A stretch of 64,000 nucleotides of DNA, taken from positions 791,838 to 855,837 of the forward strand of contig CALYLW010000499.1 of NCBI GenBank assembly GCA_944989445.1, given 5' to 3'. Below, piece by piece: positions 1 to 10,594 of the stretch. The notes under the pieces were generated by a model. It ran no database searches. It saw only the letters and a program-made list of their open reading frames with translations, and was not told where the DNA came from. Positions within the stretch are counted from its first letter, which is position 1; every line of letters begins with the position of its first letter. The translations under genes and the position numbers were made by a program. The DNA comes from Ampullaceana balthica (taxonomy: Eukaryota > Mollusca > Gastropoda > Lymnaeidae).

Positions 1-117
1 CTCCTCTAAAACACCCCACCTCCTCTTAAACAACCCACCTCCTCTTAAACACCCCCACCTCCTCTTAAACACCCCCACCTCCTCTTAAACATCCCCACCT
101 CCTCTTAAACACCCCCA
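1..117. repeat. 20-bp minisatellite
   Basis: About six copies of a C-rich unit built around cacctcctcttaaacacccc run from the window edge. Units differ at one or two bases. The array lies inside the internal part of a MITE whose right end follows at 118-236, and it is absent from the paralogous copy near 46160, so it expanded after the two copies separated. Confidence 0.9.
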
Positions 118-236
118 CCTCCTTTTGGAATTTCGTCACAAATGTGTGAACACCTCCTCTTGGAATGTCGTCACAAATGTGTGAACCTCCCCCCCCCCAA
201 ACCCCTAGGTGCGAAACGCCATTTATTGACGGCCCT
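118..236. mobile_element. Right end of a TIR MITE (copy in SD1 copy 1)
   Basis: Two near-identical copies of a 34-35 bp segment containing tcgtcacaaatgtgtgaac are followed by a C-rich stretch and an end reading atttattgacggccct. That end is the inverted counterpart of ggggccgtccataaatga at 45844, the left end of the same element in the other SD1 copy. The left end here lies outside the window. The superfamily is not determined. Confidence 0.55.
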
Positions 237-427
237 TTAGTTTATAAATTTGTAATGGGTCTTTGTTTAATAATGGTAAATGACGTCATCATTTCCGCCC
301 TATGTAATTATTTTGTATGCTTTTAATGTGACACTGTACTACCTATAAGAACCATAATATATTTGTTCAAGCCGAGTTATAACTAAGTTTTTATTTTTAA
401 AAAAAAAGAACAAAAGTTATGTATTTA

Positions 428-695
428 CTAGCGTATCACCCGTAAGAAATGACGGAACTTTTCAATATAAATACACATCAGATTAAAAAAATAACGTAAT
501 ACAGAACTTTCATTTATTTTATTTATTTTTATTTGATTAATTTATTATCATATTGATCAATTTTTATGCGAAAGTTCGAAAATTGTTATTTTTGGTGCAG
601 CACTATAAAACAAAATCGATCGCAGCGCCGCATAACAGCATTACAAATTTCGCAGCGCCACCTAGTTATATCCATACTTACAGACAAAGGAAATT
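428..695 (-). mobile_element. Helitron-like insertion in SD1 copy 1
   Basis: The sequence tgtattta, shared with the paralogous site near 46420, is followed by CTAG at 428-431 and a stretch whose reverse complement ends acgggtgatacgctag. That matches the 3' end of the element at 9821-10256. Paralogy resumes near 695-710. A second CTAG-type end in plus orientation (cagcgccacctagt, about 650-665) suggests two short elements or a nested pair. The right edge is approximate. Confidence 0.5.
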
Positions 696-898
696 ATGTA
701 TATTGATTATCAAGTTATGTTATTTAGGAAAATTTTCCATACCATTCATAGACAAATAATATACACGATATTTGAGTCCCGATACACTTGTCTATGTATG
801 TTAAATAACTCGATAAAACTGTTGTTTAATTATTATTATTATTATCATAATTACTATTTTTATTATTATATTAAGTTTAACCCACTGGTAATACTAAC

Positions 899-1052
899 CA
901 GAATAAACCCAAGTCCAGAATATACCCGTGTAACAGGTCACATTAAACACATGTCTAGAATATACCCGGTGTAACAGGTCACATTCAACACATGTCTAGA
1001 ATATACCCGGTGTAGCAGGTCACATTAAACCCATGTCCAGAATATATCAAAG
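899..1052. repeat. 41-bp minisatellite (3-4 units)
   Basis: Three to four copies of a 41-bp unit containing gaatatacccggtgtaacag. The paralogous array at 46617-46945 has about eight more homogeneous units, so copy number has changed since the SD1 duplication. Confidence 0.9.
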
Positions 1053-1569
1053 GAGTTAAAGTGGCCCAAAGCGAAAAGCGAACTAATGGTCAACTTATAC
1101 CGCTATGATAATATGAATACACAGTTGTAAACTGATGAATACCTAACTTTTTAGGCATTCTATTTGTGTGTTAAATTTTTACGATAAGTTAAAATCTCTA
1201 CTCAAGAAGGAAATATATTTTATTTACAATAAAATACAATAATAAAATACATCATAATAGGATGTCTGATAAGACGGTCACTTTTTATTCAAGGCTATAC
1301 TCTATACAACTATAGATGAAGTTATTATTTTTAAATGTTATTTGTTAGAGTTGAATCATTCAAAAGATTGTTGTATAAACATGTTGAAACAATGGCACGG
1401 CATAATACAATCTTAATAAAACAATACATCACTTTATTGTTTACCGTGGGATATGAATTAATTATATAGAAAGAAACATCCGATCGAATGATGTATTTCT
1501 TTTTTTAAAATGTCATTTTGAGGTAATGTTTCAAGAAATAAACCTAATTCTAATTTTCAAAATTATATA

Positions 1570-1856
1570 TTTATCCATCCATCAGGTGCCGTGCCCAGAG
1601 GCGTAGGCGCCACAGCTCTAGGTTTTTGGTATTGATCATTAGCTCCGCTGGTGATTGTGCCCCATGCCATCTTGTCAGCCCATCCAGCATCTTTTCACTC
1701 TGTCTGCCTCGATCCGTTTTGCCCTCGATCTTTCCTATTGTTACTGTGTTTTCTAGCTTTCCTCGCGTAATGATGTGTCCAACAATTTAGATTTTCTCTT
1801 TCTAAAGTTAGACATAATTTTGCGTGTGACTTTTTTAATGCTTCTCCATCTACTAA
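1570..1856 (-). pseudogene. LINE ORF2 C-terminal tail and 3' end
   Basis: Minus-strand translation in broken frames gives the basic C-terminal region typical of many animal LINEs, including KIEGKTDRGRQ and a following ELWRLRLWARHLMDG stretch ending near the element's 3' terminus. Compared with full-length relatives, roughly 100 residues between the fingers/palm segment ending near 1857 and this tail are missing, which points to an internal deletion. It is non-functional. Confidence 0.6.
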
Positions 1857-2370
1857 TTATCTACATTTTGCGTTGGTTTTCTTTTTTGATATTACCATGA
1901 ATTCTGTTGTTTTGTTGTTTAAACTTAGGCCTTTGTTTGCACTGTCCTTAACTATTTTGTCAACCAATCTTTGTAGTTCTTCCTCGCTCTTTGCAATTAG
2001 CGCTGTGTCATCTGCATATATCAAATTGCTCAAATTGTAACCTCCCACACATATTCCAGGAATGCCCTCTATGTGTTTCATTATGTTTTCGCTGTAGCGG
2101 GAAAAAAGGTCTGGTGACATCAAACATCCCTGTCTCACCCTCAGCTGGATTTCTTGATAGCTGCCGATCGTCTGGTCGACCCTTATCGCAGCTGATTGTT
2201 GCCAATATATGTTCTTCATGATTCCCAGATCTGTACCATTTATTTGTATATTCTCCAACATGTCGATCAGTTGGTTATGATGCACTTTATCAACAGCCTT
2301 AAGGTAATCTATAAGGCACAAGTACAAGTCTGCCTTGACCTCTATGGCTCTTTCTGATAGCATTCTGATC
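1857..2370 (-). pseudogene. LINE reverse transcriptase fragment (palm domain)
   Basis: This minus-strand open stretch carries recognisable reverse transcriptase blocks in order: IRMLSERAIEVKADLYLCLI, then DYLKAVDKVHH (family form DYxKAFDxVxH), RQGCLMSPDLFSRYSENI, and the catalytic YADDTALIAKSEEEL motif, followed by GLSLNNKTTEFMVISKK. YADD, the metal-binding palm motif, is intact, but the protein is truncated on both sides. In an intact element the enzyme copies the element's RNA at a nicked chromosomal site. Here it is a dead fragment in a 5'-inverted insertion. The longer open frame extending to 2693 includes antisense sequence and should not be taken as one protein. Confidence 0.85.
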
Positions 2371-2600
2371 ATAGAATCAGAGCTTAGAAGATCAATCTTT
2401 ATAGCACTACCCAAAAAGCCAGATGTGGTGAAATGTGAAGACCACAGAACAATTGGCTTTATGAGCCATGTTCTAAAGATCTTTTTAAGAATAATCATGA
2501 AAAGAATAAGAGCCCGTATCACCCTGGAAATATCAGAAGAACTGTGTGGTTTTGTTGAGGGCAAAGGTAACAGTAATGCTTTATATTTGATTAGAATAAA
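2371..2600 (+). pseudogene. Inverted N-terminal reverse transcriptase segment of the same LINE
   Basis: The plus-strand frame gives SIFIALPKKPDVVKC, then HRTIGFMSHVLKIFLRII, ARITLEISEELCGFVEGK and NALYLIRI. These are the blocks that in intact relatives lie immediately upstream of the IRMLSERAIE segment found on the opposite strand. The most 5' end (near 2385) abuts the start of the minus-strand segment, and the two ends overlap in element coordinates by only a few codons. It is part of the same insertion, not a second element. Confidence 0.85.
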
Positions 2601-3290
2601 GTTATACCAAATCATAAAGAAATCATTAATTTGTTCTGTTATTATGTAATGACCTAATAAGTCGAGGAATATAAAGCAATGGTAATTTATCATCTGATGA
2701 CATCAATAGTGCATTGGTCATGTGCCGTAATTAAATGTAATCAAATTTTAGTTTATTTGACCTACTATCACATCTATAAATACCAATGGAATTCCCTGAT
2801 TCGCTGGAAACACGTCAAATGATCACATTCCTACAGTCTACAGTGTTGCCGCTAATCTAATTACGTGAATAACTTTTACTATCTGTATGATTTAAATCCT
2901 TCACAACATCATCTAAAATACTAAGACTTGTCATATCTATATTGGAAAATGTTCCAGTTAAGACAAAGTTCCTAAAACTAGTCATGTGTTTGATTAAATA
3001 AAAAAATTAAGCTTAATTTCCAAATACGTGTCATGATCATGTCCAGTTGGACATGAACAAGCTAAGCATAATACTTAACTATTTTAACAATATCTGGGAA
3101 ATAAATTTTTTATATCAACCCCCAATATACAAGTTATCTTTTTTTTTAGATATGAATCTTTTTAAATGAGAAGACAACACATGCACTTATTCTTAATAGT
3201 CATATTGCAGATGAAACATATCCAGGTCTTTGATAAAGGTTTGGAGGACTTTTAGCCAATAAAATTTTTAGCATTCGTGTCCCTATATTT
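2601..3290. other. AT-rich non-coding part of SD1 copy 1
   Basis: No coding signal or RNA gene is visible. The sequence is homologous to 47500-48260 throughout, with ordinary substitutions and small indels. Confidence 0.7.
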
Positions 3291-4130
3291 GCGTTCCTTG
3301 TAATGAACAAAATGTTATAAGATGTCTACAATCCCCACTCTTATATTTATTAACACAGTAGTTGCAAAGGTTGTATACTCTATCATTTTGTAATTGTAAT
3401 ATTTCTTTAAAAAACAAAACCTAACTTTTATAATGACAACATAATTACATGACGTTTTAAGAAATGTTTGTGCTAGATGGAATTCAGTTTTATAAGGAGT
3501 CGAAATAGCTTAATGTTGTACTAATTATAAAATGACAAATAAATGTATAGCCATGTCAGCAACAATATATATACTAGGTAAATTAAGTGAATTTTATTTC
3601 TCTTCTTGTGTTCAACATTTTATGAAACCCCTGAAATCGTAAAATATCATAAGATAGAGAATTAAAATTGTTTTAATTTGAATTAAAATATATCGCGATA
3701 AAAGAATCCTTACATTTCATTGACATGATTTGACGCTTGCATTCAAAAACAACATCATATAAACCATCGATGTAAAATTGTTAGAAACGCATATATATTA
3801 AATTGAGTTTACAAATATACTAGTCTTCTTAATATTACTTTTGTACCTTTTATAAAAAATCTTTTTTTTCTAATTTTATATCGTAAATTATTCTTCTAAA
3901 TTACAATCAAATAAAACGTATAGCAACGTGAGTTATTAATGGAATCTCATAGAATTGTAAATTATATTTTAATAATTTCTTTTAATAAATAATTTCATAT
4001 TCTTAATATTCTAACAGTAGTTTTCACAACAATAATTAATTAGATATTAAATACGTCAATATTGGTGCTTTATAGTGCGGTGCTTAGTAGAAATATAAAT
4101 ATAATTTTAATGCGCATTCAATGTAACTAC
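3290..4130 (+). repeat. Dispersed repeat R1, copy A (degenerate)
   Basis: The copy contains a divergent unit of the R1 sub-repeat (atgtctacaatccccact, about 3320) and the R1 box at 4061-4080 (ggtgctttatagtgcggtg), followed by the conserved ttttaatgcgcattcaa. The 18-bp palindrome of other copies is not recognisable about 350 bp upstream of the box. The left part overlaps SD1. Confidence 0.5.
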
Positions 4131-4399
4131 ACAAAATCCTTTAGATAAGAGAGTTCTTTACAGACCCGAAATAATGCTTAGTTATGAATCTATAGAGTTA
4201 AAATTAAATTACTATATTACATTTGTATTTCACGTTGTCTCACTAGTTTCACTTGTTACTGTTCAACCTCATCATCAGCAAAGACGTCCAAAACTCAAAT
4301 AACTCTTCTCTTTATTTATCATTATTTCTGGGTGCTTCACTTGTTCTACAATCTTCTGCCCACTGCAGCAGTCCGGTCTCCATCTACGGGGACTGTCGT

Positions 4400-4653
4400 T
4401 CTCCCCCCCCCCAATGTCCAGTCCCATAATTCTCCCCTCTTAATGTCCTGTCCCATAATTCTCCCATCCTAATGTCCTGTCACATAATTCTCCCCTCCTA
4501 ATGTCCTGTCCCATAAATCTCTCCTCCTAATATCCTGTCCCATAATTCTCCCCTCCTAATGTCCAGTCCCATAATTCTCCCCTCCTAATGTCCTCTCCCA
4601 TAATTCTTCCCTCATAATGTCCTGTCCCATAATTCTCACCCTTTTGATTGTCC
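4400..4653. repeat. 29-bp minisatellite
   Basis: Eight to nine copies of a C/T-rich 29-bp unit with the core tgtcctgtcccataattctc. Units vary at a few positions. There is no coding frame of interest. Confidence 0.9.
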
Positions 4654-4954
4654 GACATAAATTGTTAAGCTGATGTTGATTCTTTCATCTATAAGACTGG
4701 CGTGGAGTCAGACCTGACTTTGAGAATGTTCCCTTTAATGTTCCTGGCATCTTTCATATACAAAATATCATCTGGTTTCTCTACACGCCCACACTGGGCC
4801 ACTCACAATTATCCTTCCTGAGCTTCTACACAACAAATCTGCTGTCATATGAAGTTATTTGTTTTAAAGTTGTACAAAAATAATAGTTTTATACAATAAT
4901 TTTAAATTCGTCTATTATCTGTTACACTTTATCATGCCCTTCCAATCTTTGTGA

Positions 4955-5090
4955 ACGTTTCTCAGTCTTCTCGACCACTCGTCTGCTTCACTCTTCTGCA
5001 GACACACGTATTCTCTCTGTTCCTTAGACACGCACAGAGCATATCTCATTTTGTGCCGCAAAACAATGGACTTCATTCACTTTATGAGCA
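4955..5090 (+). pseudogene. LINE C-terminal fragment
   Basis: The plus frame reads LLHSSADTRILSVP, a stop, then a segment with ISFCAAKQWTSF. It aligns with the LINE C-terminus at 28378-28740 (SSAETRVLFVPKTRTKTFGD, FSFCAAK) but has an internal deletion and stop codons. In intact elements this stretch lies downstream of the reverse transcriptase. Here it sits directly upstream of an endonuclease fragment, so two insertions or a rearrangement are joined. Confidence 0.7.
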
Positions 5091-5096
5091 TTTATC

Positions 5097-5440
5097 GTGT
5101 CTTTCTCAGCTGAAAAGAAGTATTTGACAGATGCCAAATTTCATGAAGAATTCTCGGAACTTTTGGATCATTCCAACACCCTGGCTTGCACTTACATTAT
5201 AGTAGGTGATATGAACGTTCATTATGCTCAACCTCAAAATCCTTCGACAGAAAAAAATGTGGGAATTTTTGGATGTTATCAAATAATTGATAAACCTACA
5301 AACAATCGAGGACACATTATTGAAGGTTACATCACAGGCCTGACGATTGCCTTGTAAAATCCACAACCTCAACAGAAGAGCTGTGCTCGGATCAATTTAG
5401 TGTTATTTGTGAACTGAGGACTATTGCCCCCCTCCTCCCA
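5097..5440 (+). pseudogene. LINE endonuclease (APE-type) fragment
   Basis: The frame from about 5103 gives DAKFHEEFSELLDHSNTLAC, then YIIVGDMNVHY, the GDxN motif of the apurinic-like endonuclease/exonuclease/phosphatase fold, and later GHIIEGYITGL (family form GHIIDLIISR). After a stop near 5357 the reading continues in decayed form with STEELCSDQFSVICELR, matching the C-terminal SDHxxV motif with His changed to Gln. In an intact element this domain nicks the target DNA. Stops, the SDQ change and loss of the N-terminus show that it is dead. Confidence 0.8.
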
Positions 5441-5463
5441 CAAAATTCCGGGAACTTTGCAGT

Positions 5464-6130
5464 ATGCGTGGCATGAATCATGACACCTTAATGCAAGATC
5501 TAAGAGTGGCCGTGACCCCTAACCTCTGCCCAACTTTGGATAAGCTGAATAGTGCTGGACAGACATGCCCCTGTCACCCGCCACGATGTCAGATCAGCAC
5601 GGTCAACTCCCTCGTATCTATAAATAAGGGGGTGAACTTGGAGGAGCTAGGAAGTTCGGTTTTTAGCACAAAAGACGGGATTGAAGTCGAGACTGGTTTT
5701 CACAAGGAAACTATTTCACCGCCAAGCGACGTGATACTAAAATTGTACATCGAGCAAAGACCTTGTACAATAAAAATAAAATAATGAGATATAGCACTAG
5801 TAGGAAGCTATTAAATGTATGTAATAACCTCAAAGTGATTGGCAAAGATATGGTTCTTCCCTCTGTATACCCCTTGCATCCAGATATATTTTAACATTTT
5901 TACCCCAAAAAAATTGCTCAAATTCTTGCTGAGATTGACAAAATGGTGTTACTACCAATTAATTTATCTCCTTCTTTTGCTTTTAGTTCAAGCTTTGACC
6001 GCCTTTTACAGAAAATGAGGTCAAAAGGGTCATTCCCAAATCTAAACCAATGTCTTGTTCTAATAGTCCGTCCCCACTCCACTTTTGGTTGTGTCATTAG
6101 ATCATTTTCTCCCAACAATAATATGCATGT
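5464..6130 (+). pseudogene. Decayed LINE linker and start of reverse transcriptase region
   Basis: A frame opens with MRGMNHDTLMQDLRVAVTPN and LCPTLDKLNSA, the conserved linker after the endonuclease in this LINE type. It then degrades: pieces reading SRKLLNVCNNL, PLHPDIF and LLQKMRSKGSFPN follow in shifting frames with several stops to about 6130. No YADD catalytic block is present, so the reverse transcriptase core was lost before the 3' end. It continues 5097-5440 in the same orientation and belongs to the same insertion. Confidence 0.65.
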
Positions 6131-6290
6131 TAATATTTGTATGTAAAGTGCCGTGTGAACAGCTCCTTACTGGGATACAGCGATACATATATTATCAATT
6201 TATTATTATTATTATTATTGTTATTATTCTTATGTTAAGCTCTGTCAGCCCAGTTTCTTACTGGTGTATAGCGCTATATAAATAATCAAT
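6131..6290 (+). mobile_element. LINE 3' UTR and TTA-repeat tail
   Basis: Two tandem versions of a conserved 3' UTR motif (agctccttactgggatacag and cagtttcttactggtgtata, each followed by gcgatac or gcgctat sequence and TTA repeats). The same motif and tail end the LINE at 28372-28934 and appear reversed at 20030-20110, so they mark the 3' end of one LINE family. Confidence 0.7.
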
Positions 6291-6589
6291 TATTTATTAA
6301 TTTATGTGTAGCAAAATTGTCCTCTTACATTTAATATTCGTAAGACTTGTCTGGAAAAAAACAACTGAATAAATACTGAATTTTGAGATAGAGAAGGAAA
6401 TTCTTTAATACGATATCTATATATGATAAACATTATTTTTTTAACACGTTACTTTACACTTTTCAATGATCCAGTAATTTAGATTAAATTATTTATTGAA
6501 AATGAACACGTACACGTTTTTTTACATGGATTCTAACCCGTTAACTATGTCATTATTTATAGTAAGATAGGAGACAACAAACTATTCTC

Positions 6590-7500
6590 AGATGTTTACA
6601 TTTGTCTACATTCTCTACTTTTCATGCTATTAAAATAGATGATATAAAATGTCTACATTCTCTACTGTTCATATTATTAAAACAGATGTTATAAAATTAA
6701 AATGTCTACAGTCTCCACGTTATTTTTAAGTACACAGGTGTTATAGAATGTTCACTGTCTACACTCTCACTGTTATTAACGCCGTAGTTTAAAAGATTCT
6801 ACAGTCTATAATATCTTTATTGTTAAAAAAGGTATTGGAAAACTAACAATGTTATATATAATATTAATTCTGTATTAATCACTACACAATAAAAAGGTAT
6901 TTTGTGAAATGTCTTAGCAACACAGAAAATGTAAATTAAGGGAATATTATTTCTACTCTCATGTTCCTTTTTTTAATGAACTATATAAAATCTTAAAATA
7001 ACATGAACTATGGACATGAGTTTGTTTTAACTGGGAGTTTTCGTGTTGCGTATAAGAGAACTCTTGCTATTCATTGATTGGTATCTCTAAATATTGAAAT
7101 CGAAGTCAAGTGGCGTGCCACTTGGATATATTACCGATTAGTTCAGCAAGCTATGTACACTTGTGAAACAATTAGAGATGCACATAAATAACAGTTAATA
7201 ATTTAGTTTTATAGTTTTCATATCTTTTTATTAAAAAAAAACTTGTTTAAATCGATATTTTAATACAAGTTAATAGTTATATTATTATTTTAGCTTCCAT
7301 GCTTAAAACATATTTTAAGCAATGCAAATTATTAATAACATGTCTCAAACAATTAAATTTTAATTAAAAAATTCAGACTATAGCCATCTTCTCATTAATC
7401 TTGCCGGCTAATGATTCTCAATTACAAAGACATATTTTTAAAAAGCCTGTACCGGTGCTCTTTGGTGCGGTGATGAATGGAGATACAATTTAACACAATT
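6590..7500 (+). repeat. Dispersed repeat R1, copy B
   Basis: Modules in order are: three to four degenerate copies of a 50-70 bp sub-repeat (tgtctacattctctact with ttattaaaacagatgttata) at 6590-6840; an AT-rich spacer; the palindrome CAAGTGGCGTGCCACTTG at 7107-7124; and the box ggtgctctttggtgcggtga at 7454-7473. The palindrome-to-box spacing is about 345 bp, as in other copies. No open frame spans it. Confidence 0.75.
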
Positions 7501-8017
7501 TTTTTTCTTCTGATCCGCAGGACAACTAATTTATTCCTCACCAGTGATTAGTCCTAGCCTGACCGAACTCTTTCATGTAAAATTTTTGAGCTAAGTTTCC
7601 CAGTTTACCATGTCAATCTCTATGACTTAAGAGTTGTAGAGAGTTTCTTTACTGAGATATAAATATCTCCATACGACATATTATAATCAATGAGTCGTCG
7701 TAGCACATGTAATATTTTGAAGTTTTTATCATTGGACAGTATTTATTATATGATTGATGTTTGGTTGATGACAAGCAATAACAAATAAAACAAACTCAAA
7801 GTTAATATAAGCATTCCTCCATTGATGAACTTTCCATCTATAATTATTGGGGTTCAGTTATTAGGAAGCTGATTGATTTAATTTACTAATAAACAAGAAT
7901 TAACATTTAATTTATTAAAAATAGGGTAATATACTGGAATTATGCTATAATAAAACACAATAAATCATTCAAGTAATATTTTTTTTTACATTGTGTACAT
8001 TTAAATAATAGTAAAAA
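7500..8017. other. AT-rich sequence without recognised features
   Basis: No coding frame, RNA gene or clear repeat is visible. It may be R1 tail sequence that I cannot delimit. Confidence 0.5.
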
Positions 8018-8532
8018 TAATAGCCCCACTAGCTCATTGGAAGGATGTGTAGCGCTATGACGTCATTTTTTGAGCTTATATTTTAATACAAGGCGTGTAT
8101 CGGAAGGCGCGCAAAAATGTGTGCAAAATAATTATAAATTAAAGACGTGCCGTAAAAATATTATATGAGGTCATTGCTTTAGCTTATATTTTAATTTTTG
8201 TGAAGGGAACTATATAAAAATAGGATTTGAGGATTTATAATTATGAAATACTTTGTGTACATATCAGAAAGTTTAATTTTTCGTATTTATCAAACAACGA
8301 TAAGTTACTTGGGCTTTTGACAAAAAAAGTAGGCACCGTAGGCGCCCTACAGCTGCAGTGAGCACCGTAGGTACCCTACAACCCCTATTATAAAATAATT
8401 TGTGTACATTTCAGTAAGTTTAATATTAAGTATCTATCATACAAGGATAAGTTAGTTGGTCTATTGAAAGAAGTGGGCGCCGTAGGCGCCTTACAGCCCA
8501 AGTGGGCCCCATAGGTGCCCTACAACCCCTAG
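8018..8532 (+). mobile_element. Helitron-like non-autonomous element with two GGCGCC modules
   Basis: The left end is near taatagccccactagc and the right end is cccCTAG (8529-8532) followed by T, as expected for a Helitron 3' end at an A|T target. Inside, a segment of about 150 bp is present twice (tactttgtgtacat..., then caaggataagttagttg, then a gcgccgtaggcgcc motif). The same segments occur in the elements at 9821-10256, 19430-19872 and 49273-49790. No transposase is encoded. The 5' boundary is approximate. Confidence 0.6.
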
Positions 8533-9120
8533 TAGTAAATAATAAGTTTAAAATTTAAAATGTAATAAATCTTGGCATTTTCTGGTTAATTATAATTAAA
8601 TTATCAAATACATGTTTTAGTTATAGATCTAGTCAATTGACTGGGTTCTTTAAAAAATACAATTTCTCATTTATGTAAGTTGTTTAAAAACGTAGACATG
8701 ATAGGTCTTAATAATTCAAATATAACTGTATTACTTGTGTAAGTACTATATGTTATTTGTGCTGACGAATGTATTAACCAAAAATATACCTTTGTATTAA
8801 TTAAGTAATAAAGCTTGTTTTCTTGAAGACACAATTTGTTTATTTTGCATTTTACTAAGATCATGTTTCATAATGGGATTCCGTTCCTGGTAAAATTTCT
8901 TTCCAGATTAGATTCCATAATTCTTTTAAATCACATATACCAGTTTTATGCAGTTGTAAAAAGATCACATTTTAGTTTGAATCCTTCACCTTTTATGACC
9001 ACGTTTGCTTGCAAAAACTTGTTCCCTTAAACGATAACAATCATTGTCGTTGAAGAATTTAATTTAAAAAATGCTCGTTTCATATTTTTGTTGAAAACCT
9101 GTATTTCATCATTTTAATTA
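8533..9120. other. AT-rich sequence without recognised features
   Basis: Only short chance open frames are present. No repeat or RNA gene is recognised. Confidence 0.5.
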
Positions 9121-9126
9121 CCTTCC

Positions 9127-9380
9127 CTATATAAGGGAACACTATCTTTTAATAGTAACAGAAAGGCATGTTTAAATTTATCATCGGTTTTCGAGTCTTG
9201 CAAGACAAAAATCTCAATCAACCTAAGGAGTATTCCATCCGATTCTGTGATTTTGGTACAGAATATGAATTAAAAATCCCATCAGATTGCTATAATTTGC
9301 ATTTAACTATGAAATTAATGATAACTGCATATTGCTTTAATTTGCGTGAAACTATGACATTATTAATAACATCAGATTGA
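9127..9380 (+). other. TATA-like motif and a 70-codon open frame, status unclear
   Basis: The sequence ccctatataaggg provides a good TATA box at 9127-9136, and an ATG follows at 9168 opening 70 codons (MFKFIIGFRVLQDKN...). I do not recognise the peptide. Its C-terminal half is encoded by the 45-bp tandem repeat starting at 9281, and 45 is a multiple of 3, which keeps the frame open for free. The likeliest reading is chance; a small lineage-specific gene cannot be excluded. Confidence 0.15.
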
Positions 9381-9415
9381 TATAATGTGCACGTAACCAT
9401 GAAATTAATGATAAC
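9281..9415. repeat. 45-bp tandem repeat, 3 units
   Basis: Three diverged copies of a 45-bp unit running from atcagattgctataatttg to attaatgataac. Confidence 0.85.
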
Positions 9416-9820
9416 AAAAATTATTTGATGTAATGTATGAAATTAATTATTGTGTCTGATTATTGCTAGATGGATAAAGACTACATTATTGATTCTCCTC
9501 TCGTATAGCTGGACTATCTATATCAATTAAGAACAAATTATCATTGCAATGTATTTATGAATGTTATAATGTAAAAAAAATTACATTGACAGAATTCACT
9601 AGAAAGTTAATAACGTCATGAAGTATTTACATTTATTTTTGTCTTTCTGTAAATAAAATTCCACGTAGAGATTAAATATGTCTTAAAGTTAGTTTTAGAA
9701 CCGTTTTAAAAGAAACACATTTTAAACATTTTGTGTGTCTATTAGATTAGAATACAAGTTAGAATTGCATGGCACTTAGAAATATTACCTTTGTTACGCT
9801 AATGTTTTGTTTTTAATAAA

Positions 9821-10256
9821 ACTATATAATTTGCCATTGTCACGCAAGTCAGTCAGTCTGTACTGACGCTACTAATTTTAGAAAGCAGGGAAAACCAAAT
9901 TACTGCACCAAACATCAAAAGGTGTGCAAATTAAATATGCGCTGTGAAAAAATATTATATGAAGTCATTTTTTTAATTTTGGAAAAGGTATCAATGTAAA
10001 AAGAGGACTTGATGATGGTTAATTATAAAATTAAAACATAAAGTGGGCGCCGTAGACACCCTGCAACCCCTATTATAAAATACTTTGTGTACATTTCAGA
10101 AAGTTTAATATTTCGTATATATCAAACAAGGACAAGTTAGTTGGGCTTTTGAAAAAGGTCGGCGCCGTAGGCGCCCTTTAAAAAAAAGGTGCATTTTTTA
10201 TAAAATAAATAGATTTCAGCTGAAAACTTCCGTCATTTTGTACGGGTGAACGCTAG
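9821..10256 (+). mobile_element. Helitron-like non-autonomous element
   Basis: It starts at actatataatttgccattg and ends at acgCTAG (10253-10256) followed by T. A short inverted repeat (ccgt...acgg) precedes the terminus, and two GGCGCC-type modules lie inside. The same element in reverse orientation is cleanly bounded at 19430-19872 by an unoccupied paralogous site, which supports these ends. The 5' end is not a canonical TC. Confidence 0.7.
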
Positions 10257-10305
10257 TAACTATATATTATGTGTTGAGTAATTAAATTTGAATTAAATAT
10301 ATACT

Positions 10306-10490
10306 GTGGTGTCACGTTGTAAGGTATGTGTATCATACAAACACCAGCCACTAGGTAATTCACACTACACTCATTGTGGTGTCACGTTGTAACGTATGTG
10401 TATCATACAAACACCAGCCACTTGGTAATTCACACTCCACTCATTGTAGTGTCATGGTGTAAGGTGTCTGTGTCACACTATAACAAGCCA
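10306..10490. repeat. 70-bp tandem repeat, about 2.6 units
   Basis: Copies begin at 10306, 10376 and 10446 with gtggtgtcacgttgtaaggt or variants. The unit's start resembles the 29-bp unit that follows at 10595 (atactgtggtgt... and atgatac), so the two arrays may share an origin. Confidence 0.9.
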
Positions 10491-10594
10491 TTTGTTTTAT
10501 TTGTGTTAGTTATTGAATTATTAAAGAGGAATTTCGAGCTGTTTTGTGGTCCACGAACCATTTCCGTGGTAATAAAATTTCAGATAGAGCTAAA

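Larger units (their letters stand above)
1570..2600 (-). mobile_element. Non-LTR retrotransposon insertion with inverted 5' segment
   Basis: A LINE insertion absent from the paralogous site near 47500. Read on the minus strand, the 3' end lies at the left (about 1570) with a short ATGG-type tail. The 5' portion of the surviving reverse transcriptase (2371-2600) is inverted onto the plus strand. The two segments are adjacent in the intact protein family: the plus-strand part ends at a LIR motif and the minus-strand part resumes at IRMLSERAIEV. This is the arrangement expected from twin priming during target-primed reverse transcription. The clade is not certain. Confidence 0.85.
118..3670. repeat. 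Segmental duplication SD1, copy 1
   Basis: This stretch aligns in the same orientation and order with 46165-50380. Shared landmarks include the segment ending tgtattta (421-427), the 41-bp tandem units, the stretch around 1190-1560, the sequence after 2605 and the block at 3480-3670. Divergence looks moderate, with many substitutions and small indels. Relative to the partner this copy has gained about 270 bp at 428-695 and about 1030 bp at 1570-2600, and it lacks the 1.8-kb composite insert of 48345-50115. Confidence 0.85.

Noticed and set aside
1991..2221. Plus-strand open frame opposite the LINE reverse transcriptase
   Set aside because: Antisense shadow of the RT fragment with no independent support.
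9127..9380. Small gene behind a TATA box
   Set aside because: Half of the frame is a 45-bp tandem repeat that stays open by length alone. It is kept only as a low-confidence feature.
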